A stretch of 64,000 nucleotides of DNA from positions 124,001 to 188,000 of the forward strand of contig NZ_JAHBGB010000037.1 in assembly GCF_018390555.1 (NCBI RefSeq), written 5' to 3'. The translations under genes and the position numbers were made by a program. A model generated the notes under the pieces. That model worked only from the letters and a program-made list of their open reading frames with translations. It was not told the origin of the DNA and did not search any database. Below, one piece after another: positions 44,373 to 54,331 of this stretch. Positions within the stretch are counted from its first letter, which is position 1; every line of letters begins with the position of its first letter. This stretch comes from Ancylobacter oerskovii (GTDB lineage Bacteria > Pseudomonadota > Alphaproteobacteria > Rhizobiales > Xanthobacteraceae).

Positions 44373-45713
44373 ATGAGCGCACGTCCCCGCCAGCTGCATT
44401 TCAACGTCCATGTCTCCACCGGCGGCAACCATGAGGGCGCCTGGCGGCATCCGCGCTCCGAACCGGTGCAGCTCACCTCGCTGGACTACCAGCGCAAGGT
44501 CGCGGCCATCGCCGAGCGCGGCAAGCTCGACGCGCTGTTCTTCGGCGATGTCCCGGCGCTGTCGGACAATGTGAAGCTGCGCCCGGTCGAGCAGCTGGAC
44601 CCGGTGGCGCTGCACGGCGCGCTGAGCGCGGTGACCACGCATATCGGCCTCGCGGCGACCATCTCGACCAGCTTCAACGAGCCGTTCAACGTTGCGCGCA
44701 AGATCGCCTCGCTGGACCTGCTCAGCGGCGGGCGCGTCGGCTGGAACATCGTCACCACCAGCAGCGAGAACGCCGCGCGCAATTACGGGCTCGACGGGGT
44801 GATCGCCCATCGCGACCGCTATCGCCGCGCCGAGGATTTCGTCGAGGTGGTGAAGAAGCTGTGGGGCAGCTGGGACGCCGACGCCATCGTGCATGACCGC
44901 GAGGCGGGCCTTTATGTCGATACCGACCGCATCCACCCGATCTCCCATGAGGGCGAGTTCTTCAAGGTGCGCGGGCCGCTCAACGTGCCGCCCTCGCCGC
45001 AGGGGCGGCCGGTGCTGATCCAGGCGGGATCCTCGGAGACCGGCGTCGCCTTCGCCGCCCGCCATGCCGAGGTGGTGTTCACCGCCCAGCGCACGCTGGA
45101 GGACGGCCAGCGCTTCTACCGCGAACTGAAGCGGCAGGTGGCGGCGAACGGCCGCGACCCGGAGCATGTGAAGATCGTCGTCGGCCTCAGCCCGATCATC
45201 GGCGGCACCGAGGCGGAGGCGAAGAAGCTCGCGCAGGAGCTGAACGAGCTCACCGTGCCGGAATACGGGCTGCGGCAGCTCCGGCAATTCAGCGGCGTCG
45301 ATCTCTCCGCCTATCCGCTCGACGCGCCGGTGCCGCTGGACGCCTTCCCGGACGCCGAGGCGGTGGAGACCCATCGCAGCCGCACCGCGCTGGTGATCGA
45401 GCTCGCCAAGCGGGAGACGCTCACCATCCGCCAGCTGCTGCACCGGCTGGCCGGGGCACGCGGGCACCAGACCTTCGTCGGCAGCACCGACCAGCTTGCC
45501 GACCGCATCGAGGAATGGTTCACGAGCGGCGCCGCCGACGGGTTCAACTTCATGCCGGCCTATCTGCCCGGCGGGCTGGAGGATTTTGTCGACGGGGTCA
45601 TCCCGATCCTGCAGCGGCGGGGCCTGTTCCGCCGTGACTATGAAGGCACCACGCTGCGGGATCATTACGACCTGCCGTTCCCCGAGGCCGGGCGCGACCG
45701 GCGCGCCGCCTGA
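44373..45713 (+). CDS. LLM flavin-dependent monooxygenase, NtaA/DszA type
   Basis: 446 residues. QLHFNVHVSTGGNHEGAWRH, LDALFFGDVPAL, ATISTSFNEPFNVARKIASL, GGRVGWNIVTTSSENAARNY, HEGEFFKVRGPLNVPPSPQG and ADGFNFMPAYLPGGLEDFVD match the family. As the last gene of the ATPase-binding protein-permease operon, it likely oxidises what that importer brings in. It ends in a hairpin shared with the convergent pilus operon. Confidence 0.93.
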   Translation: MSARPRQLHFNVHVSTGGNHEGAWRHPRSEPVQLTSLDYQRKVAAIAERGKLDALFFGDVPALSDNVKLRPVEQLDPVALHGALSAVTTHIGLAATISTSFNEPFNVARKIASLDLLSGGRVGWNIVTTSSENAARNYGLDGVIAHRDRYRRAEDFVEVVKKLWGSWDADAIVHDREAGLYVDTDRIHPISHEGEFFKVRGPLNVPPSPQGRPVLIQAGSSETGVAFAARHAEVVFTAQRTLEDGQRFYRELKRQVAANGRDPEHVKIVVGLSPIIGGTEAEAKKLAQELNELTVPEYGLRQLRQFSGVDLSAYPLDAPVPLDAFPDAEAVETHRSRTALVIELAKRETLTIRQLLHRLAGARGHQTFVGSTDQLADRIEEWFTSGAADGFNFMPAYLPGGLEDFVDGVIPILQRRGLFRRDYEGTTLRDHYDLPFPEAGRDRRAA

Positions 45714-45732
45714 CGCTTCCCGGCCGGTGCGG

Positions 45733-45755
45733 CGGAGGCGCATGCGTCGCCTCCG
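45733..45755. terminator. Bidirectional hairpin terminator
   Basis: CGGAGGCG (45733-45740) pairs with CGCCTCCG (45748-45755) around a 7-base loop, between the convergent LLM and pilus genes. TTCCTAATAG follows on the plus strand. Confidence 0.55.
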
Positions 45756-45763
45756 GGCGGTTC

Positions 45764-46744
45764 CTAATAGGTGACGGTCACGGCTACCGAATCCGTATAG
45801 GTCCCCGGGGGCGGCGTGGTCTGCGGCGGGACGCGGCCGAACACGGTGAGGTTCTGCGTGAGGCCGCTGCCGGTGTTGCCGACCGTCTCGCCGCCCGCCG
45901 ATCCCCAGGGAATGGTGCGTCCCGAATTCTGGTAGAGGCCGTAGAGGACGAAATAGGCGCCGCTGATCATGCGCCGCGTCGTCGCCGTATAGGCGCCGAC
46001 CGCGAGCGCAACGGTGTAGCTGGTGCCGCTGGTGCAGGTCACGCGCACCTGGCCGGAGGCGTCGATATTGCTGCTCAGCAGCCCCTGCGAACCGAAATCG
46101 ACGTTCTGGGTGGTGACGAGGCAGTTCTTGTCGATCTGGGCGCTGGCCGTGAAACTGGAGGTGGCGGTGAGCGGCAGCAGGCCCAGTATGCCCGAACAGC
46201 CGCCGAGCAGCGGTGCCGTCAGCAGGCCGTAGCGCGCCGAGATGGTGAGGCTGGAGGTGTAGCTTCCCACCGGCACCGTCGTCTGCGAGCCGGCGATCTG
46301 CCCGTATACCGTCACGCTGGCCGAGCCGCCGCCGGTGCCGATGACGGGAATGGTCACCGGCACGTCGACGCGGGGGACCGCGCCGAGCGTGGTGTCGGCA
46401 TTGGTTCCCCAGGAGACCGAGCGGGCGGTATCACTGTAGAGGCCGAAATTCAGCGTGTTGGCGCCGCTGACCATGCGCCTGACGGTGCCGGTGGAGCCGC
46501 CGGAGCCGGCATTGATGCCGGGGCACACCGCCACCTGCCCGAGGGACGTCACGTCCAGCACGGTCGTCACGCAGTTGATGGTGAGCGTGGTCGAGGCGTT
46601 CACCGCCGCCCCCGACAGGATGTCGATGCCGCTGAAGGTGATGTTGCCGGCGGTGGCCGTGCAGGTCACGGCCCGGGCCGGCGCAAGGCCGCCCAGCGTC
46701 CACAGGAGCAGGCCGAGGATCCAGACGGCGGAGGCGGATTTCAT
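45764..46744 (-). CDS. Csu-type pilus tip adhesin (two spore-coat-U domains), CsuE-like
   Basis: 326 residues from ATG 46744, which overlaps the usher stop (ATGA). A signal peptide ends near APARA. Two SCPU/Csu domains follow, about residues 28-170 (CTATAGNITFSGIDILSG) and 185-326 (CLVTTQNVDFGSQGLL). Each has paired cysteines and ends in a strand like YTSSLTISARY or YTDSVAVTVTY. Two-domain architecture at the operon end is that of the CsuE tip subunit, which mediates surface attachment in Csu pili. Confidence 0.88.
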   Translation of the reverse strand: MKSASAVWILGLLLWTLGGLAPARAVTCTATAGNITFSGIDILSGAAVNASTTLTINCVTTVLDVTSLGQVAVCPGINAGSGGSTGTVRRMVSGANTLNFGLYSDTARSVSWGTNADTTLGAVPRVDVPVTIPVIGTGGGSASVTVYGQIAGSQTTVPVGSYTSSLTISARYGLLTAPLLGGCSGILGLLPLTATSSFTASAQIDKNCLVTTQNVDFGSQGLLSSNIDASGQVRVTCTSGTSYTVALAVGAYTATTRRMISGAYFVLYGLYQNSGRTIPWGSAGGETVGNTGSGLTQNLTVFGRVPPQTTPPPGTYTDSVAVTVTY

Positions 46745-49206
46745 TGGCACGGCACCTTCTCGATGACGACCTGACGGCCGGGCCGGGGCGTGAAATCGAA
46801 GCTGGCGGCGCAGCTATTGCCGTCCGGCAGGGTGATGGTCGCGCTGTTGGAGGGCTGGAGGTCGCCGAGGAAGGCCTGGCCGTCATAGCCCACCACGACC
46901 GGCTGCGGCGAGCCGTTGAGCGCCACCAGCGTGCCCATCGGCAGCGCGACGCCCTTGGCATCGATGAAGGCGACCAGCGCCGAGGCGCCACCGGATTTGA
47001 CGCCGAACTTCACCAGCACGCCGCTGCGCGCCGCCGGCACCACGGTGCGCCGCGTATTGGCGATCTGCGCGTCGACCGGCAGATTGGTCGGGTCGATCTC
47101 GATGGCGTTTTCCTCGTAGCTCTGCAGGTTTGGCACCAGCACCTTGCCACCGGCATCGGTGACGCCGACCATGTGGTTCTGCGCCCGGACCGGCACGCCC
47201 GGCGCGCCGACGTCGACGACGCCGAAGGAATCGCTGATCTGGTTCGAGAAGAACACGCCGCCGCCGGCCGCCACGATCGCCCCCTGCGCGGTGGCGGTGA
47301 AGGCATTGCCGCCGCTGCCATATTGCTGGACGCCGACCTCCACGCGCCCGTTCTGGCCGCGATAGCTGCCGGCGACGCCGCGATAGGTCTGGGCGCCCTC
47401 TGAATCCAGGAAGCGCCAGCCATAGCTGCCGGGTTCCAGCCCTTCCGACTTCATCGCCTGCGCCGCGATGCTGGCCCCCTGCGCATCGACATCGGCCGAG
47501 AGCGCGCCGCTCGATTGCGGCCCCAGCGGCACGGAGAAGCCGAGCGTCGCGCCGTAGCTGCCGGCATTGGCGAAATCCATGAAGCCGTTGACGAACAGGT
47601 TGCCGTTGAACAGCGGGCGCGCATAGCTGATGCCGGCGATGCGGTAATTGCTGCCGTCGATCTGCTCGTAATTGGTGAAGTTCAGGTTCAGCGAGGCCCT
47701 GTCGGCGAGCGGCGTCGAGATCGAGAGCTGGTCGATGGCCCTGGGAGGCAGCGCATTGAACAGCGGGGCGACGCTGAACGGGGTGGGCAGCTCCTGCCCT
47801 TCCGCCGTCACCGAGGCGATGTCCTGGTAGTCGCCAAAGGTGCGCTGGCTGCGCAGGCTGACCCGCCAGCTATCGATGGCGAACTCGATCGACCCGGCGA
47901 TCTGGTAACCGCTGCGATCGTCGAGGACGCTGGCCGCGCCGGCGAGGCTCATCACGCCGTAGGAGGCGAGGTTGAAGGCACCGCCGAAGCCGCCATTCAC
48001 CAGCCCGGCCCCGCCTTCCGCATGCGCCTCGATCGTCAGCTGGTTCGAGAGGCCGTAGCGGATGGTGCCGGAGCCCACCGGGTCGGAATAATAGACGTCC
48101 GAATAGATGCCATAGTAGTTGCGCGCGTAACCGGCCTCCAGCGAGTAGTCGACCAATCCCTCCGCCAGCAATTGCGTGGAGACGTAGAAGGGAACGTCGG
48201 CGACGATCTGGCGGCCGCTCGATTCGGTCAGCACCAGCCGTGCCTGGCCCGGACCGGCCACGATGGGCAGGTTGGTCACCTGGAAGGGCCCGCTGGGAAG
48301 CTGCTTGTCGAGCGTCCTCTGGCCGTTGACGAATACTTCCACCGTGGAGGGGACGGCGGCGCTGCCGGCGAGGCTGGGGATGGGCAGGGTGACGAGATCC
48401 GGCCGAAGCCCGAAATTCCTTCGGATCTGCACGCCGCCGAGCCGTACCGGCCGGGTCCAGAGCAGCCCGCCGGATACCAAGTCGCCGGCGGTGTAGGTCG
48501 CGAGGTTGCGCGCGTCGAAATAGGTCCAGCTGGTGTTCAGGCGCAGAAAATCCGGCGCGCCATATTCGCTGGCGCCGGTATTGGCGATGAAGGAATAGTT
48601 CAGGTTGCCGAAGGGCGAGAACAGCGTGTTGTCGAGCGTCGCTGACGTTCCCTGATAATCGGGGATGGAGAAGAACTCCTCGTTCTGGAAATTGGCGAAC
48701 AGCGTGTAGTTCGACACCACGCCCCAATCGCTTTCGGGATCGGCCCGCGCGACCGGGTCGCCGCGCGCATCGACGTTGCGCGGGATGCGCAAGGCATCGG
48801 GCGCCTCGACCTGCAACGACTGCGAGGCGGCATCGTAGCGGAAGCTCGCCCCGCTCATGCGGTCGAGCCTGACGCGCCCATCCGCTCCCAGCGCCGCCCG
48901 CTGCGGCCGGATGCCGAGCTCCGACAATTCCTTGGGATCGACGCTGAGCGTGCCGTCGGCCTCCTGGCGGAACGATCCGATCAGCCCGGTGGTGACGCCG
49001 TTCACGAAGACTTCGAGCTGGAGGTCGAGCGCGGGGCCTGCCGCCGCCGCGCCGGTGTCGTCGGGGGCGGGGGCCACCTCCGGCGCGGCGGCATGCGCAA
49101 GGCCCTGGTGAACACACAGCATGAAGAGGGCGGCCAGGAGAGCGAGGCTATTTCGCAGCCTGCACCGTCGCCTGCACGCGGATGCGATTATTGTCGCTCG
49201 CCGCAT
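46741..49206 (-). CDS. Fimbrial outer-membrane usher, CsuD-like
   Basis: 821 residues. An N-terminal signal region is followed by an usher N-domain (LEVFVNGVTTGLIGSFRQE), a 24-strand barrel region, a plug-like insert (VEVFVNGQRTLDKQLPSGPF) and C-terminal domains ending with a Cys pair (SCAASFDFTP, KVPCQ). It exports and assembles pilins delivered by the chaperone. The start at 49206 overlaps the chaperone gene by 59 bp; no later in-frame ATG or GTG keeps a complete signal peptide, so the start is uncertain. Confidence 0.9.
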   Translation of the reverse strand: MRRATIIASACRRRCRLRNSLALLAALFMLCVHQGLAHAAAPEVAPAPDDTGAAAAGPALDLQLEVFVNGVTTGLIGSFRQEADGTLSVDPKELSELGIRPQRAALGADGRVRLDRMSGASFRYDAASQSLQVEAPDALRIPRNVDARGDPVARADPESDWGVVSNYTLFANFQNEEFFSIPDYQGTSATLDNTLFSPFGNLNYSFIANTGASEYGAPDFLRLNTSWTYFDARNLATYTAGDLVSGGLLWTRPVRLGGVQIRRNFGLRPDLVTLPIPSLAGSAAVPSTVEVFVNGQRTLDKQLPSGPFQVTNLPIVAGPGQARLVLTESSGRQIVADVPFYVSTQLLAEGLVDYSLEAGYARNYYGIYSDVYYSDPVGSGTIRYGLSNQLTIEAHAEGGAGLVNGGFGGAFNLASYGVMSLAGAASVLDDRSGYQIAGSIEFAIDSWRVSLRSQRTFGDYQDIASVTAEGQELPTPFSVAPLFNALPPRAIDQLSISTPLADRASLNLNFTNYEQIDGSNYRIAGISYARPLFNGNLFVNGFMDFANAGSYGATLGFSVPLGPQSSGALSADVDAQGASIAAQAMKSEGLEPGSYGWRFLDSEGAQTYRGVAGSYRGQNGRVEVGVQQYGSGGNAFTATAQGAIVAAGGGVFFSNQISDSFGVVDVGAPGVPVRAQNHMVGVTDAGGKVLVPNLQSYEENAIEIDPTNLPVDAQIANTRRTVVPAARSGVLVKFGVKSGGASALVAFIDAKGVALPMGTLVALNGSPQPVVVGYDGQAFLGDLQPSNSATITLPDGNSCAASFDFTPRPGRQVVIEKVPCQ

Positions 49207-49879
49207 TGAGCACCACAGCTGTGCCAGGCTTCACGTTGCGGGCGGCCGGAAACGACCAGCTCCGCGACGAGCCTCCAAGGACGTAGCCGGCGAGCCCCTT
49301 CCTGTCCGCCAGCAACTGGCCGGAGGCGGTGGCGAGCGACATGTCCGCGATCTTCTGCCGGCGGCTGCCGCCGTTCGTCGCCGTCACCGTCACCCCGGAG
49401 CGGCCGGCCGACACCTGCCATTGCAGCTGCGGCGCGGAGACCTCGAGGCCGGAGAAGAACACCGGGATCGACTGCCGGACCAGCAGGGAGATCCGGCCCG
49501 GCTGCACCCGGCCGGCCGTGGGCAGCTCGTCGATGAGCAGGCGGTAGCTTTCCTCGCCTCCCGATGCGGGGCCGCCGGCGCGCACCACCCGCACCACGTA
49601 GCTGGCGCCCGGCGCCAGGGTGGCGGCCGGCGGGCTGGCCACGACATCGGTGGTCGGCTGCAACGCGTCCTGGCCGTCGGCGCCCTGCATCCAGCGGAAG
49701 ACGCGGATCTGGACATTCGCCGGCTGGGTGCCCTCGTTGCGCAGGGTGATCGCGCCCGTGGCGGCCGGTGCGGCCAGATCGAGCGTGACCGGTACGACGC
49801 GCAGCGCTCCCGCCGATGCCACGCCAGATGTGACGAACGAGGCCAGCGCCCAGAGAAGTGCGCAGCAGAAAGGCTTCAT
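49148..49879 (-). CDS. Periplasmic pilus chaperone, CsuC-like (PapD family)
   Basis: 243 residues. Signal peptide MKPFCCALLWALASFVTSGV ends near ASAGA. LRVVPVTLDLAAPAATGAIT opens the first Ig-like domain, and ESYRLLIDELPTAG is the conserved FGS-chaperone segment before the second domain. It caps pilin subunits for the usher. It lies 34 bp downstream of the pilin gene. Confidence 0.9.
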   Translation of the reverse strand: MKPFCCALLWALASFVTSGVASAGALRVVPVTLDLAAPAATGAITLRNEGTQPANVQIRVFRWMQGADGQDALQPTTDVVASPPAATLAPGASYVVRVVRAGGPASGGEESYRLLIDELPTAGRVQPGRISLLVRQSIPVFFSGLEVSAPQLQWQVSAGRSGVTVTATNGGSRRQKIADMSLATASGQLLADRKGLAGYVLGGSSRSWSFPAARNVKPGTAVVLNAASDNNRIRVQATVQAAK

Positions 49880-49913
49880 GATCCGGCAACAATACGCTTG
49901 AGTGCGGGGCGTC

Positions 49914-50438
49914 TCAGTAATCGACGGAGATGATCACCGTATCGGAATAGGTATTGGCGGTCGGTGTCGTCTGCGAGGGGACCCGGCCATAGACGGTGTA
50001 GGGCTGCGCGGAGCCGTTGCCGCTCGCCGATACCGTATCGGTGCCCGAATCCACGCCCCATACCTGGGTATGGCCGCTGTCGCGGTACAGGCTGTAGGCG
50101 ACGGTCTCAGCGCCGGAGGTCATGAGACGGTTCGTGGTCGTCGCGCCGGTTCCCGTGCCGGTACCAAGGGAAATCACATAGGGCGTTCCGTTGGTGCACT
50201 GTACTTCGAAGCTGCCTTCCGCCGTAAGGGCGGTATTCAGCAGGCCAACGCTGCCGAAGTTCACGTTACTGACCGCCGAGATGGCGCATGTTGCGTTGAT
50301 GGTGATGCTCACGCCAAGATTTGACGTCGTGGTTACTGCGTTGGCCGTGCCGCCGGCGGACAGCGCGAGCCCGGAGGCCAGCGCGACGCATCCCAACCAC
50401 CGAGAGCCCCTCCGAAGACCGGGCCGAAATTTTTTCAC
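49914..50438 (-). CDS. Csu-type major pilin (spore coat U domain), CsuA/B-like
   Basis: 174 residues from a GTG at 50438 with GGGGGAG seven bases upstream. The signal peptide ends near GGTANA. A single SCPU domain has cysteines in NATCAISAVSN and FEVQCTNGTP and ends TYSDTVIISVDY. It is the first gene of the operon pilin-chaperone-usher-tip, and probably the rod subunit. Only one short pilin gene is present, while Acinetobacter csu has three (csuA/B, A, B). Confidence 0.88.
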   Translation of the reverse strand: MKKFRPGLRRGSRWLGCVALASGLALSAGGTANAVTTTSNLGVSITINATCAISAVSNVNFGSVGLLNTALTAEGSFEVQCTNGTPYVISLGTGTGTGATTTNRLMTSGAETVAYSLYRDSGHTQVWGVDSGTDTVSASGNGSAQPYTVYGRVPSQTTPTANTYSDTVIISVDY

Positions 50439-51041
50439 TGAGAGTCTCCCCCAAAGGTATCGATTTTTTTTCAGGATACATGCATCCTTTCATCCGTCAA
50501 TAAAGTCGCGAATATGAATTAAACTGGTGTTAGGCTACGACGAGCATGCGGAAGAGGTATTGATCGAGGTATAAATTCACCGCTCGGAACTATTCGGTCG
50601 TCTCGGTGTTCCGGCTGCTTGAATTGCCGGGCGGGGGTATCGGTCGTTTTTTCGAGATGTGGGTTTTCCTGCGAAAAGTTTCGCCTTTCGAGAGTAAGGG
50701 CGCAATACGCCGACCGTTTCCGCCAGATGATTTTCCTGTACGCGGTCGCGCGGTCGCCTCGTATAGCCGCGAGCGGGGCGCGGTGCCTGTCCGGCGAGGC
50801 GTGCCGGCCATTTCCCTAAGGTAATCTGCTTCGAACCATCACCGGAAGTCCACATCGGGAAGCGGCTGTCCCCCGAGGCCTGCCGGCTGCCGACGGCGTC
50901 ATTCCATTTCGCGGGCAGCGACGTTCTCGGACGGCCGGCGGTCGCCTCAAGCCTTCCGGCACGCGCCTCTCGATTCAGAAAGCGGGCCCGATGCCGCGGC
51001 CCCGGCGGGGCGTCGGGCTTGGGCGGATGATGTCGCGGCGA
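50439..51041. other. Intergenic region, 603 bp
   Basis: No convincing gene. The first 140 bp hold the pilus promoter region, with a run of T's (50464-50471), the imperfect palindrome GGATACATGCATCC, and AT-rich sequence around 50500-50540. The rest (50577-50940) has short open frames on both strands with no ribosome sites or recognisable products. Confidence 0.5.
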
Positions 51042-51230
51042 TTATTGCCCGGCCAGCCGGTCGAGCTCGCGCCGGACGGCCTGCATCCGTTCCCAGGAAC
51101 GGCGGCTTGCCCGCACGAGCTGCAAACGTTCCTCGGCCGTGACCGCCTGGCGCCGAGCCTTGGCCAGCGCTACCGCCTGCACATCCAAGGCCGTCTCGAA
51201 ATCCGCCAGCAGTTCGTTGATCGTCTGCAT
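51042..51230 (-). CDS. Small conserved-looking helical protein
   Basis: 62 residues from ATG 51230 with GGAGG five bases upstream. The sequence (MQTINELLADFETALDVQAV, then a K/R/E-rich segment) is predicted to be almost all helix with heptad-like spacing, so a short coiled coil is plausible. No family recognised. It stands alone between the pilus operon and the coxG end. Confidence 0.5.
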   Translation of the reverse strand: MQTINELLADFETALDVQAVALAKARRQAVTAEERLQLVRASRRSWERMQAVRRELDRLAGQ

Positions 51231-51389
51231 CGTGGCCTCCGTCGCCCGGACCATCGTTGATAGCTGGTGCTGCCGAGGACGGCGTCAAGTACCTGCCGGC
51301 CCGAAGCCCGCGCCGCCATTCGGGGCGGCGATGCGCAGGGTTCTTCGGTTGCCGGGGAGGGGCTTTCCGGGGACGAGCGGCGGGCCGCG

Positions 51390-51851
51390 CTACGGAACGG
51401 CGGAATCCACGCGTGGCGCCAGACGCTCGGCGAAGGCGGAGAAGAACTGGTCCGCCAGCTTGCGCGACGTGGCCTGCACGAGGCGGCCGCCCAGCGCCGC
51501 GAGCTTGCCGCCGATCTCCGCCCTGGCGCTGTAGCTCAGCACGGTCGCTTCGCCCTCCTCGGCAAGCGCGACCTCGGAGGCGCCCTTCGCGAAGCCGGCG
51601 ACGCCGCCATTGCCCTGGCCGACGATGCGGCAGCCCTTCGGGGCGTCGATGTCCAGCAGGTCGACCGAGCCGGCGAACAGCGCCGAAACCGGCCCGACCT
51701 TCAGCTGCACCTTGGCCCGGAAGCTGGTCGGCGAGGTCTGCTCCAGCTCCTTGCAGCCGGGAATGCAGGCCTTCAGCGTCTCGACGTCGAGCAGCGCCGC
51801 CCAGACCGCCGCCCGCGGCGCCGCGATGCGGTGTTCGCCGGTGATGTCCAT
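51390..51851 (-). CDS. CoxG-like SRPBCC protein
   Basis: 153 residues. MDITGEHRIAAPRAAVWAAL, ETLKACIPGCKELEQTSPTS and KVGPVSALFAGSVDLLDID are classic CoxG (carbon monoxide dehydrogenase subunit G). CoxG anchors CO dehydrogenase to the membrane in some bacteria; in other operons related proteins accompany molybdenum hydroxylases. It is the last gene of the nine-gene operon, 19 bp after livF. A C-terminal membrane-binding extension found in true CoxG is absent here. Confidence 0.9.
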   Translation of the reverse strand: MDITGEHRIAAPRAAVWAALLDVETLKACIPGCKELEQTSPTSFRAKVQLKVGPVSALFAGSVDLLDIDAPKGCRIVGQGNGGVAGFAKGASEVALAEEGEATVLSYSARAEIGGKLAALGGRLVQATSRKLADQFFSAFAERLAPRVDSAVP

Positions 51852-51870
51852 GAATGTCCTCCGGGCGCCG

Positions 51871-52567
<697 letters not shown>

Positions 52568-52581
<14 letters not shown>

Positions 52582-53323
52582 CGTTCTGTCCCAGATAGAC
52601 GCGGCGGACCTCCGGGTCCGACTGGATGTGGCACGGGTCGCCATCGGCGATCAGCCGGCCGTGATGCAGCACGAGGATGCGGTCGCTGAGGCCGAGGATC
52701 ATCTTCATCTTGTGCTCGACGAGCAGGATGGTGCGGTCCGCCGCCAGCTTCTCGATCAGCGCGACCATGTCGCGGGTTTCTTCCGGGCCCATGCCGGCGG
52801 TCGGCTCGTCGAGCAGCAGCAGTTCGGGAGCGGCGACGAGGGCGATGGCGATCTCCAGCGCCCGCTGCTGGCCATGGGCGAGGAACTTCGCCGTCGTCGT
52901 GCGGCGACCGAGAAGGCCTACCGCGGCGAGGGCGGCGTCGGCCCGCTCGTCGAGCTCGGACATCGCCGCGCGGGCGCGCCAGATGTCGTAGCGGGTGCGG
53001 AAGGCCTGCGCCGCGACGCGGACATTCTCGTGCACCGACAGTTCCGGGAAGATGTTGGTGATCTGGTAGGAGCGGGCGATGCCGAGATGCACGAAGCGGT
53101 GCTGCGGCGTGCCGGTGATGTCGCGCTGCTTGAAGCGGATCGTGCCGGCCGAGGGCGCCAACACACCGGAGAGCAGGTTGAAGAAGGTGCTCTTGCCGGC
53201 GCCGTTGGGGCCGATGATCGCCGTCACCTTGTTCGGCTCGAAGGCGGCGGTCACGCCCTCGAGCGCGACGAAGCCACCGAAGCGCCGGCCGATATTCTCC
53301 ACCGCGAGAAGAGGGGCGCTCAT
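52568..53323 (-). CDS. livG: Branched-chain-type ABC transporter ATPase LivG-like
   Basis: 251 residues from ATG 53323, overlapping the livM stop (ATGA). Walker A GPNGAGKST is at 38-46. ARSYQITNIFPELSVHENVR and LLLLDEPTAGMGPEETRDMV fit LivG. The signature is LAHGQQR, a variant of the usual LSYGQQR. Confidence 0.93.
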
Positions 53324-54318
53324 CGGCCGGCCCTCCAGGCGAGCAGCGTGCCCCAGATGCCCTTGGGCAGGAACAGCACGAACAGGATGAACACGGTGCC
53401 GACCACGATCTGCCAATGCGGCGTCCATAGCGAGACGACGTCCTCCATCAGCAGGAAGGCGAGCGCGCCGACGAACGGGCCGAAGAAGCTGCCGGCGCCG
53501 CCGAGCAGCGTCATCATCACGATCATGCCGGAGGTCTGGATGCCGAGTATGTCGAGCGGGACGATGGCGAGATGCAGCGCGAACAGCGCGCCGGCCAGCG
53601 CGCAGACGAGGCCCGACAGGGTGAAGGACATCACCTTCGAGCGCTCGACGTCGTAGCCGCAGGCGCGGGCGCGGGTCTCGTTCTCGCGGATCGCCTCGAT
53701 CACCGCGCCGAAGGGGGAGTTGAGGATGCGCGAGACGAACCACAGGGCGAGGGCGGCGAACACCATCAGCACATAGTATTTCTTCACCGGGTCGAGGAAG
53801 TCGATCGACCAGCCGAACAGGTCGATGCGGGCGAGGGTGAAGCCGCGCAGGCCGTTCTCGCCGCCGGTGATCGAGGTCGCCTGCAGCGCCGTGTAGTAGA
53901 CGAGTTGCGCCAGCGCCAGCGTGACCATCGAGAAATAGATGCCGCGCGTGCGGATCGCCAGCAGCCCGACGACGAAGGCGAGCGCGCCGCCGGCCAGCAT
54001 GCCGTAGCCGATCGCCGCGAACCAGGGCAGGCCGAACTGGCCGATGCCGATCCCGGTGGCATAGGCGCCGGCGCCGAAGAAGGCGGCGTGGCCGAAGGAC
54101 AGCATGCCGGTGTAGCCGAACAGCAGATTGTAGCCGACGGCGAGGAGGCCGTAGATCAGCACGTTGACGGCCAGCGCCTGCGAGGGCAGCACCCAGGGCA
54201 GCAGGCACAGCACGAGGACGGAGAGCGGCACCCGCCAGCGGGCGAGGCGCTCGCGCCAGCCGCGCCGGCCGGCGGGGCCGGCCATCACCTCGGCGACGGA
54301 ATGGACGGAGGCGGTCAT
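53320..54318 (-). CDS. livM: Branched-chain-type ABC transporter permease LivM-like
   Basis: 332 residues with about ten hydrophobic segments. YGLLAVGYNLLFGYTGMLSF, GHAAFFGAGAYATGIGI and EAIRENETRARACGYDVERS are conserved LivM motifs. It lies 13 bp downstream of livH. Confidence 0.93.
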   Translation of the reverse strand: MTASVHSVAEVMAGPAGRRGWRERLARWRVPLSVLVLCLLPWVLPSQALAVNVLIYGLLAVGYNLLFGYTGMLSFGHAAFFGAGAYATGIGIGQFGLPWFAAIGYGMLAGGALAFVVGLLAIRTRGIYFSMVTLALAQLVYYTALQATSITGGENGLRGFTLARIDLFGWSIDFLDPVKKYYVLMVFAALALWFVSRILNSPFGAVIEAIRENETRARACGYDVERSKVMSFTLSGLVCALAGALFALHLAIVPLDILGIQTSGMIVMMTLLGGAGSFFGPFVGALAFLLMEDVVSLWTPHWQIVVGTVFILFVLFLPKGIWGTLLAWRAGR

Positions 54319-54331
54319 GTCGGGGATCTCC

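Noticed and set aside
50606..50824. A small plus-strand gene upstream of the pilus operon
   Set aside because: No ribosome site, no recognisable product and overlapping open frames on both strands.
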